Shown here: in pieces, positions 52,976-63,000 of the stretch
Numbering within the stretch: position 1 is the first letter of the stretch
Layout: each line of letters starts with the position of its first letter
Origin: Rhizophagus irregularis
Taxonomy: Eukaryota; Glomeromycota; Glomeromycetes; Glomerales; Glomeraceae
DNA: 64,000 bases
Direction of reading: 5' to 3'
NCBI RefSeq assembly: GCF_026210795.1
Contig: NC_089448.1
Span: 3,224,001-3,288,000, forward strand
Made by a program: the position numbers and the translations under genes
Notes under the pieces: generated by a model
Told to the model about the DNA's origin: nothing
The model's input: only the letters and a program-made list of their open reading frames with translations
The model's database searches: none

Positions 52976-53263
52976 GTATTTTCGTATAGCCTTTTTACGA
53001 TTCTTTTGCTTTTTATTTATACTAAGATTATCATTATGCATTTTATTAGGAAGAAGCAGTTAATAACTAGTTGATTTTTTTATTGAGATATAATAACGCT
53101 TACAATAATGCATTATTTGCTTGTAAATTATTTATAATGTAATATTCGCTAATTATTGCTAATATAATAAAAAATGTATAATTAACGATAAGTCACATGT
53201 AATGTAAATCACGTGATTATATGGACTGGCGATATATCGCTATAGCGATAAAAAATAAAACCC

Positions 53264-53870
53264 TTTTAAAAAAATATGAAAAATATATAAATTTCATTTA
53301 TACAAATCAAATAAAAAAACTTTAAATAATATTTATTGACTATTGGATACTTGAGACACACTATTTGTTTTATTTAATCAAGTGATCATCTGTCAGATGA
53401 TTTTTTTGATTTTTTGGTATTACGAAATAATTTTGAGTAACGTATCTTTCACAAAGTTTTTGGAGATTCAGTTTGGTCGGTTTTTGTTGTACTGTACGTC
53501 AGGGTAGCGTTTTTTTTTCTTTGTGAGCAAATAGTAGATGTCTACAGAAAATTTTATTGAAATTTAGGATTTATAATAAAATGGGGTGAGTGCTAGAAAA
53601 AGGGTGAAACTCAAATTTTTTATAGTGACCAATCAATACAAATTTGAGCAATTAATTATTCAAAATATTCATTATTTAAATAAAATAATTTTTTTTCTCC
53701 GAATTTTTTATATTATGGTAACACATTATAGATAATACATAATCTTAATCTACCTTTTCAAAGTTGATTTTATTATAAAAAGGTCTGAATTTTCTTCACG
53801 AAAAAAATAATCCACTTCAATTTGTTTTTATTTATTATATAGATCTACAAATCCCATACAAAATTTAATC
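53264..53870. other. Right flank of the MULE and leader of F2 relic 3
   Basis: 53264-53345 matches 40875-40930. 53330-53750 has no recognised gene. From 53759 the DNA matches the leader at 42900 (TATAAAAAG at 53774-53782, AATCCACTTCA). Confidence 0.45.
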
Positions 53871-54352
53871 ATGGACAATAATCCTTCACAAAATAATCAT
53901 TTTACCGAATCCATTAATTTACAACAATCAACCGCTGCTGTTATTCAGCCGGGTCATGAGAATTCTTCAAATATGAATCACAATGTCGTCAATGCTGACC
54001 TTTCTGTCCTAGCGAAGTGAAAGAGTTTTTATTTTGATAAATGATAATAATATCTTTCCGTCTTATAGTACACTTCAATCAACAACCCACGTCTAGTAGT
54101 TCAACTATGCAATCCTATCCACCTCAAATCACTTCGTCATATACGCTGCAGTATGTTCATCTGTCGCAGCCTATTTCTTCACCCGGTTCATTTAACATGG
54201 CTAGCATTAACCCTGGCGTCTACAGTTTTGATATCCCTCGATTTAAAATTATTGTCGTACCAATTTCTTCTCAACAAGATAATACTTATATTAATTCCTT
54301 TTCAAATAATATGGGTAATCAACTTACTCAATTTACCCAATTTCGACCATGA
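53871..54352 (+). pseudogene. F2 relic 3 (indels in the middle)
   Basis: The frame opens correctly (MDNNPSQNNHFTESINLQQS, TAAVIQPGHENSSNMNHNVV, NADLS) and then an insertion of about 27 bp (GTCCTAGCGAAGTGAAAGAG and following bases) introduces a stop, and a small deletion near 54067 shifts the frame again. The 3' part codes for FDIPRFKIIVVPISSQ with Gly of the IPGF motif changed to Arg. Dead copy. Confidence 0.65.
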
Positions 54353-55935
54353 ATTTAGTATAGTATATACAGTATAATTCATACGTAAAATCCATTAACA
54401 ACCATCACGATATTTTCTATTTTTCGAATTCTTACTTTTTATTCTTATTTCTATTTTATATTTATCTTTTATCTTGAATAACACTAGTAAATTTTTACCG
54501 TAGGAAGCTAACCGTTGTATCCTATTTATTTATTATATTATTTACTAGTGCTCCATACGGGTCGGGTTAGGTCAGGTTTGAGGGATGTTCGAATTCGACT
54601 CGAATATTCACGTAATTCGACTCGAATGTTCGGGTCGATCAACTGTATAACCCGAACTTGACTCGACCCAATTATAGCTTAACCCAGATAACCCGGGTCA
54701 AACTCGAATTTATATTAACTGAAATTTATGATCAACAAAATTGATAAAGTTACATTTAAACCACTTCACTAAATTTTGCAACTTTAATTATAATAATGTT
54801 GTTTATTTAATTAATTCAATATAATTTCAAGCTTATAAATAATGTAAATTTTGTGGAAAAGGGGACTTTATTTAAAAATTTTTTAAAATATTTACATGTA
54901 ACAATGACTACTAAGAAGTGTTTCCTTCATTATGAAAAAATCGTTAAGGAAAATTTGGTATAATGCGGTAAAATTAGAAAATCAACAATTTGTTGATAAA
55001 ATAGATTATTTATAAAGTAGTAAATTTGCTTATTCATAAAAATCAACGTCAAATTACCCTTTATGTTAAAATTTATCTTGCAAAAATCTTCGTTATACTA
55101 AAAAAAAAAAAAATTCGTTATAAAAAGGGTCATGCAGATTATAAAAATTACTTCGTTAAATGGTATACCACATTTTAATTAGTGATGTTCGGCTCTTATA
55201 ACGATCATTTTTTATATGTTAAAATCGGTATCATGCTGAAAATTCGTTGTATTGTGAAATTCATTATATCAAAATTCACTATAAAAAGGAGCTTACTAAA
55301 TAGTTGTATCCTGTTTCTTCTATAAAAATGTATTTGATAATAAAATGGTTCATAAAAAATATTCAAATTTTTATTAACGAAGATTTTTTAAGTAAGTTAT
55401 AAATTTATATTGATTCTTAAAAGTTAATAAAGTCGTGAAATTTTGATGAAAAAACTTGTAAATATAGAAAATTTTTATTTATGATATATAGTATGTAAGT
55501 TATATCCATTTTATTTTTATTTTTTGGTTTTACTTTTATTATAAACTGAGTAAAACATAATTACATTAAGAACTAGGAAAATCGCGTACAATTTTTTAAC
55601 ATTCTAAGTGTTTATTATTGCAAATAAATTTGATAAACATGATCTGATAACATAAATATTACTATCATGTAATAGGGCTAAATATTAAAAATCATAACGG
55701 GTCAGTCGGGTCATGGATGATCTTATAAATTCGGATTTATCCGGAAAACAAAAACACCAAACATAACCGTATATACTAATTTTATGCTGACTCCGTAAAT
55801 AATATAAACATATAAAGCTTTCTCCACAAAAAGAAATTCACTTCAATTCCTGGCATAAATCTACAAATCTATTAATACAAATAGCTGACGGAAAAGCGAA
55901 AAGCACCAGAAAACGGAAAATATCCAGCTAATTAT
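54353..55935. other. F2 flank interrupted by a GC-richer insertion
   Basis: 54410-54545 continues the F2 downstream segment (CCGTAGGAAGCTAACCGTTG). At about 54549 it breaks off into TAGTGCTCCATACGGGTCGG, followed by repeated ACTCGAATATTC/CCCGAAC motifs up to 54720. A related GGGTCAGTCGGGTCATGGAT patch occurs near 55697. This looks like a hAT-type end with a decayed body; the right end was not found. 54780-55660 is AT-rich with no gene. Confidence 0.4.
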
Positions 55936-57068
55936 AGATAATAATAATCCTTCGCAAAATAATCATTTTACCGAATTCATTAATTTACAACAATCAACCG
56001 CTACTGTTATTCAGCCGGGATATGAAAATTCTTCAAATATAAATTATAATGCTTTCAATGTTGACCTTTCCATGATAAATGATAATAGAATCTTTACATC
56101 CCACACAAATAATAATCACTTCGACCAACAACCCACATCTAGCTAGTAGTTCAACTATGCAATCCTATCTACCTCGTCATATATACCGCAGTATCCGTAG
56201 CCTATTTCTTCACTTAGAATTACAACTGTTTTTATATTATTCGGGACAAAGCAAAATTTTGAACCAGACATCCGGTCCGATATGTCTGATGTCGGATTGT
56301 CACGTTTGTTTATTTACATAATGATAATAGTTAAAATAGTTAAACGTAACTCGTTGATATAATTCATTGATTCATAATTTCATATCATTTCTATATTTTT
56401 TTTCTAAATATATATACTGTATATATTTATATAAATGTCTTAAACTACATCTTTAACTTATAGTCCTAATATTTGTCCGATATTTTTAGTTTGTATAACT
56501 TGTGCAAAAAATGAAAATAATTGTATTTGTGCACCTCAAGACTCTTATAAAAAACCAAGAGGATCTCTTCACAAACCAATTACATAAAATGGATATATAA
56601 AATATAAGTAAGCAATAGATAGATTATGCCTTTCTTGCATGGTTTAACTGAAGCTAATGTACCTATTATACTTAAAGTTCCTGAGAGTTTAGATTTTGCT
56701 AACATATGCAAAAGCTGCATCAACTAATATGAAATCAAAACGATAATTATATCAGAAGGTGAAATCAATGTAGATGATCAAGAAATGAATAATCTTATTC
56801 CAATACTCATATATAAGGACGAAAATCCAAAGAAAAGTTAGTTGTTCAAAGTAAATCTTGATTTACGTGACAATCCGACCGACATACTGAAACCGGATAT
56901 CGGGTTCAAAATTTGAATAATCTGTAACCCTGAAATCTTTATTTTGATATTCTCGGGTTTAAAATTATCGTCGTACCTATTTCTTCTCAACAAAATAATA
57001 TTTATATTAACTCCTTTTCAAATAATATAGGTAATCAATTTACTCAATTTACCCAATTTCGACCATAA
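55936..57068 (+). pseudogene. F2 relic 4: start codon lost, split by an insertion
   Basis: ATAGATAATAATAATCCTTC replaces the ATG by ATA. The frame then follows the family (IQPGYENSSNINYN) to about 56215, is broken by roughly 0.7 kb of foreign DNA, and resumes near 56930 (FDIL-GFKIIVVPISSQQN, FTQFTQFRP) before TAA. Dead copy. Confidence 0.65.
56235..56932. mobile_element. About 0.7 kb inverted-repeat element inside F2 relic 4 with Cys-rich gene remnant
   Basis: AAATTTTGAACC-AGACATCCGGTCCG...GTCGGATTGTCACG at 56255-56304 is the inverse of CGTGACAATCCGACCGACAT...CCGGATATCGGGTTCAAAATTT at 56865-56914. Between them a forward frame with several stops still shows ICPIFLVCITCAKNENNCIC, PRGSLHKPIT, RLCLSC and ANICKSC, a pattern of CxxC pairs. 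This may be a captured host gene, now decayed. Ends could be placed only to within about 15 bp. Confidence 0.55.
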
Positions 57069-57935
57069 ATTTTTAATCGTATAGTTCAGTATATAACAGT
57101 ATAATTCATACGTAAACACCATGATATTTTCAATTCTTATTTTTCAATTCTTATTTTTTATATTTATCTTTTTATCTTGTATTATATAACATTAGTAAAT
57201 AATTTTACCGTAGGAAGCTAATCATTATATACTATATATTTATTATATTATTTTCATTATATAAATAAAATATTACTATCTAACAGATAATTAAAGCTAA
57301 TAACTCGATTAAATATTAAACGTTTAATCTTTTCCTTTTTGTTATTAACAACTTCTTCTGACAAAGGATATGAAGATAAATGAATTTAAATTTGTTCATA
57401 TATTTAGGGAAAAATAACGGATTGTTTGGTCAAAGTTTATTACCTATTCTAGATTTTTTGATAAAATAATTTAATAACTCTTTTCCAATTTTTATAACTA
57501 CCAGCACAAAACTCTTTTAAGTAATTAAAGTTAGTTTTGACGCCATAGGATATAAAGTAAAAAAAAAAGCTAATAAATTATTATTTATAGTATAAAAATA
57601 GTTTAATTATCCTGATTTGTTATTTAAAAAATTATGTTAACTATATTTACCGATGGATTTTTTTTACCGCATCCTAACTACATTTTTTTTTTAGTTAAAA
57701 CAGTTAATGTGTACAGCAAAAAAAAATCAAGATTCGTGAATTAAAATTTAAAATATAGAAATCCTAAAAATGTGGCGTAGATTTTGACCAATAGAATTGA
57801 TTGGCCAATCAGAATCTGGGTTGGAAAAGACCAGAGTGATAAATCATTATAAAAATGAGCAAACAGAAATTTTTTCTGCAAAAAAAAAACCACTCACTTC
57901 TATTGTTCGAAAGCTCCCAGATATAAAATTTAACT
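57069..57935 (+). repeat. Downstream flank of F2 relic 4 and CCAAT/TATA block
   Basis: 57130-57570 is the forward counterpart of the inverted segment at 43570-44010. 57640-57935 matches 44020-44306, including GACCAATAGAATTGATTGGC (CCAAT at 57788-57792 and 57805-57809) and TATAAAAA at 57848-57855. Confidence 0.6.
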
Positions 57936-58004
57936 ATGGATAAAAATCAATTACAAAATAATGGTCATAGATGCGCCCAATATAAGAACAAAGTTTTACT
58001 TTAA
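57936..58004 (+). pseudogene. F2 relic 5: N-terminal stub
   Basis: Encodes MDKNQLQNNGHRCAQYKNKV and two more residues before a stop. The first ten residues match the F2 start. It is the paralogue of the stub at 44307. Confidence 0.55.
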
Positions 58005-59323
58005 TTAAATAATTGAAAGTAAATTTATCACTAATCGTCTATTATTTTTAATGAAGAACATGAAAAAATCAGGTTCACAGTCTCAATGGATTATTGTTTA
58101 TTTCCATATGCGCAAACAAATTTTAGAAATAAATTTTTATCGCTGATTCTGAGTTAAATTATATTGGACCTGGTTTAATTTTTATTAATTTAATTTATTT
58201 ATAAAAATTCTATATATAAAATCGTGATATCTGATTGATCAACTTTTAAAGTAACCTGAAATTTTTTAAGTACGTTCTGAAATCTTGAAAGATTGAAAGA
58301 TTTACCTTTTGAAAAAGAACAAATTACTATCATTTTTGTCGTTTTCGTGTTATTTCATTAACTCCATTTAAATATTGACCCATTGTGAATTTATCCGAAA
58401 GATTTTTTCTAGTATTTTAAAATTTCACATTTAATCTACTTAATCTACTAAACATAATTCCCAATTTGGACGAAAATACTTTTATATATTGTATTGTTAG
58501 TATAGATGAACTAGCCCTTTAAATTTTTTTTTTTCGTTAGAAAAGGAAATCACTTACAGATAAAAATGGAAATCACTTGTTCACTTAATCACTTTATTTT
58601 GATTTATCATTTTAAGAAAAAAAGTTCGTCTGGTTTTATATTAAAAAAAATCCGAAATCATTTTTTTTTCTCTTTTTTCTCCTTTTATAAAAAAATTTAT
58701 TTCAAAAAAAAAATAATATCTTTTATCTCAACATTCTTCTAACGTAACTTATATTTTAAGCATTTTCTCAGTAATTGATTACCGAATTATGTTAAGTTGT
58801 TTTAATTATACGATTTTCTAGATCATGTGGTTTATAGTAAAACAAATTGAAATAATATAAAAGGAAAATATTTGTCTATGCATAGCCATAAAATCTATTA
58901 CTAATGCATTCCTTCCGGGTGAGGCAAAAAAAAATTTATAAGAAATACTTGATATATAGTTTAAGATTCATGATTATCCGGTGTCACAAGTTGCGCCAAG
59001 AACTTGTCAGGTTGTCAGTTTCAAAATAAACACATGACATTCAGCACTTCATTTAGCCACATTAACCAAAAGTTTTACAAGACTACTAGTTGCGGCGTGT
59101 ATATTTTCTTTTTTTTTTGTGTGATGTAAGGTTTTTATATTATAGTTTTAAAGATAAATAAGATTACTGTATTTAGTTACCGAAAAAAGAAGTGTGTTGT
59201 TTTTTAAAAAAAAGCATATTTTCGGTGAAAAATTTTTTTTTATATCGAAAGGTGATCATGGCATTGCTCACACAATAAAAAATTTTTTTTTTTTTATATG
59301 AGAGGCGAAATTTTACGTACAGC
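58005..59323. other. Upstream region of channel gene II
   Basis: 58005-58810 follows 44367-45080 with indels. 58850-59110 has no counterpart before gene I and includes TTGCGCCAAGAACTTGTCAG; it may be an insertion. 59220-59323 returns to the duplicated leader (GAAAGGTGATCATGGCATTG, GAAATTTTACGTACAGC). No gene. Confidence 0.45.
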
Positions 59324-59790
59324 TAGAGCTGCGACCCGTCAGAATTTCTGGTTTCGGATCATACCCAAATCAAAAAAAGTATTACCCGACCCCATAACGG
59401 GTATTACCCGGACAAATATCAATTCTTTTCTCAATAAATATACAAATCAAGATATTTATTGAATTTAAAAAATTTTGATATTGTTTGAAAAATAAAAAAA
59501 TTATCAAATAAGTGTTGTTAAAAGTCACCAGTCAACACACCGCTTAATTCTAGCCGAATATAATAATTTTGGCCAGATTTAATAAAAATTTCGCCAAGCA
59601 AAAATCCATATAACCCTTAATTCTTGCCGGCAAATTCTGGCCAGAGTTAACATCTTAACTCGGGCAAATTTAATTTTCGGTTGGCTGTGCTAACCCGGGT
59701 ATACTGTATGTGTATCAACACAACCATTTGCTATTCCATGACCCGGATACTCATAAATACCGGATAAACGGGTAACGGGTCGCAGCTCTA
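59324..59790. mobile_element. 467-bp hAT MITE with exact duplication CGTACAGC
   Basis: Perfect inverted ends TAGAGCTGCGACCCGT and ACGGGTCGCAGCTCTA, flanked by CGTACAGC at 59316-59323 and 59791-59798. Subterminal GGGTATTACCCG-like motifs occur in both orientations. The leader of gene I (TTTTACGTACAGCCATGCAT near 45372) is an empty site. Confidence 0.9.
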
Positions 59791-60000
59791 CGTACAGCCA
59801 TTCATATTTAACAATGTGTTTCAAAATAAAAAAATTAACTTTTCACAATAAATAAATTTTTTTTTTCATGCAAGAGGCTAAATTTTACGTACAGCCATGC
59901 ATATTTATACATGTGTTACAAAATAAAAAAGCTCAATTAACTTTTCACAATAAATAATAATGCATATTTAACATGTGTCACAAAATAAAAAAAAAGGTAT
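59791..60000 (+). repeat. Tandem promoter-proximal repeats before channel gene II
   Basis: The block TACGTACAGCCATGCATATTTA, ACATGTGTCACAAAATAAAA is present in about three diverged copies (59790-59830, 59888-59930, 59960-59990), alternating with AACTTTTCACAATAAATAA and GCAAGAGGCTAAATTTTACG. Gene I has only one copy (45360-45420). Confidence 0.65.
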
Positions 60001-60072
60001 ATAATCGCCAATGGACGATATAAAAAAATAATTTTTTGGTAATAAATTTATATATTTATAAGCGATTACCAA

Positions 60073-63000
60073 ATGGATGACATTTCATTAAAAATTAACG
60101 AAATCGAAATCGATGTTGATAAAAATGATGTTGATAAAAATGACGTTGATAAAATATTTACCTTCGATGATATCGGTGATGAACCACATAATGGTAAACC
60201 TATTACTATAATAGAAATATCCCCAAATGAAAACTACCTTATTACTTATAGTAAAGAAGATAGTTCAATTGCCGGTTGGAATGTTAAAGATATGGATAAA
60301 GTTCAACTTAAATTTGATCAAACTGTTAAAATCAATAAAGATAATGAAGATAATGAATATGAAATTGAAAGCTTATGTGTTTCTGATGATAAGAAACTTG
60401 CTTATATTGATACTCGTGGTTATAATGGTAAGTAATAATTATTTGATTATGTAATATTAAATTATGGTAATTGATATTTATTTTAACATTTTTTTAGTAA
60501 TCGATATGGTTAATAAAGATAAAAAAATTGCATTAGATTTATATGGTTATGGTTCTTATTGTACCTTTAATTTAAAAGGTGAATTTATTTTATATGATGA
60601 ATTTTACAACCAGGATACTTCTGGATTGCATAAAATTATTTGGATTTATTTCACACAAACTAAAAATAACAAATGGAAATGTAAGAGATTTTACAGGATA
60701 CCTGAAGATTATAAATTAATTAGTATATCAATATATGATAAAGTTTACCTATTTTCAAATGATTACATTTATGAATGGAATATTAATACTGAGAAAAGCG
60801 TAAAAATATTTTTTAATAATAAGGATAAGAATAAGGTAATAAATATTATAAAATTATTTTCAAACCAATCGATGTTAAATTAGAATTAAATATATTAAAT
60901 ACTATTTATTTTTTTTAGTTTGAAACAAAAAATATCGGAATATTTAGTAATAAAAAGTTCATTTTTCTTAAAATCAAAAATAAAATCATCGTTTATTCAA
61001 TCAAATTGGGAATTCCTATTGCTTCTTTGGATATAGATAATGGTAACCATTTTTAAAAAATTTTATTTATACTTTAATTATTACTCACATTAAATCATTA
61101 TGTTTTATTTAGATAGTATTCAACTATATAATTTTATGAATCATACTGGTTTATTTCTTTTACCTTCTTTATTCTATTATACACCAGATGAAGGAATCTG
61201 GAATTCCATCGAATATTGCTGGAACAATAAATATAAAAATATATTTAATGAAACTTTTAAACCAACAAAATTTGTGTTTGGAATTCTAAATGGATGTGTT
61301 TGGAAATCTAAATTTGACGAGAAGATGCCAAAAACAAATTTTTCATCTGAATATTCTGATGAATTAAATAAAGAAAATAATAAAATTATTGAATATAATG
61401 ATAATGATAAAATCAACAAGGAAACTTACGAACACTCAAATATTAATTTATATAAGGATACTGTATCTACATTATTTCAAAAAGCCATAATAAATGATAG
61501 CAATAGTAAAAAAGAATTAACCGAATCAGATGAAAATTTAATTAAATGGGATATACGTGTTTATAACGGTAAAATTAAACTGGAAGTTTTTGATACTGAA
61601 TGGAATTTAATAAACAGTAGAATTGAAAATTATTGTTATCCTTATAAATCTAAAAGATATCTCGGCGATTTTATCAATGATCATAGATTAATTGCGAGCT
61701 CATTATTTAATAATAACAATGATATTGTTATATTGACAACATTTGGTATTCTTATTTATACTTTCAGTGAAAATGACGAATCCATTTTTTTAAACTATTT
61801 TTATTATATGAAATTCGATGTTTTGAAATATGATAACAGCAAATATATGAAAAAAATACTTCAACATTATAAAAGGATATTTTCAAAATCTACTTTACCA
61901 TTACCAAATTATGATAGTTTTAGATTAGATGACCTATTATTTATTACAACTGAAACCCATTCAAGTCTTTTGAAACATGGAGTTGAATTATTAACATTTG
62001 CAATTAAAGAACATAAGTTAGAATTAATTGATGATATTTATAAAAAATGTATGACATATTTTAAAGAGGATTCAATGAACAATAAGTCATTTTTAAGTAT
62101 TATCACTTCTACAATGCCATTACTAGATAAACATTATCCGAAATATATTCTAAAATATTCATCAGAAACGAATATGATCATAGATAATTCTTTTTATAGT
62201 ATAGAGCATCAAAATAAAAATTTACATCTTTATTCTTTTTTTCAATCTCCTCAAATAGCTAATTTATCAAAATCACTTTTATGGACAAAATACTATCGTA
62301 AAATTAATTACACATCTGTAAAAATACAAACTTCAAATAATTTATTATTGAAAATTTTGGCTTCTTTATTTTCGTGGATTGCATTGTTTATTCAAGCTCT
62401 AATAATACTTTTAACTTTACCCTTTTATTTGGCTACATTTCATATTTTATCAAAATACAACTTTATTAATAATATTTACCCTGTCGATGCATTTTCTTTT
62501 GTTTATTTCTTTGTTGATCTTATAATTTTTAAAAAAGGTATAACAACAACACCAACAATTACTTTTATGATTCCTTATATTAATTTTGTTAATTATTCAA
62601 AAGATTATAGTTGGTTTTTAGAATTAATTAGACCTCAACCTAGTCCATTTACTGAAACGATAAATAGAAATATCTATAAAACATGGAATGGAGAGGCATT
62701 AATTAATTTTAAATGGAATACTTATGGAAAATATTATTTTACAATGATTTGGATTTTATTTATGGCATTACTTGGGTGCTTTACTGCTGCTGCAACAATT
62801 CCTCAGAAATATATCAATGAAGAAGTTAGACAACAACTTTTTATTGCTTCAATTATACTTGGATCTATTCATCTGATTTTTGAAATTCATCAATTTTTTT
62901 ATAATATTATTAAGTGGTTCTATAATTTTTGGAATATTTTTGGTAAATATAAATGTTTAATTTAATTATTTTACAATATCTTTATTTAAGAAAATGAAAT

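Larger units (their letters stand above)
51714..53263 (+). mobile_element. 1550-bp Mutator-like element, 9-bp duplication TTTTAAAAA
   Basis: Long inverted ends contain TTTATCGCTATAGCGACATA and CGCCAGTCTATACAGATCAT at the left and the complementary ATCACGTGATTATATGGACT / GGCGATATATCGCTATAGCG at the right. TTTTAAAAA lies at 51705-51713 and 53264-53272. The uninterrupted paralogue at about 40866-40875 supports the insertion. A broken FAR1/SWIM-type transposase gene occupies the interior, as typical for Rhizophagus MULEs. Confidence 0.8.
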
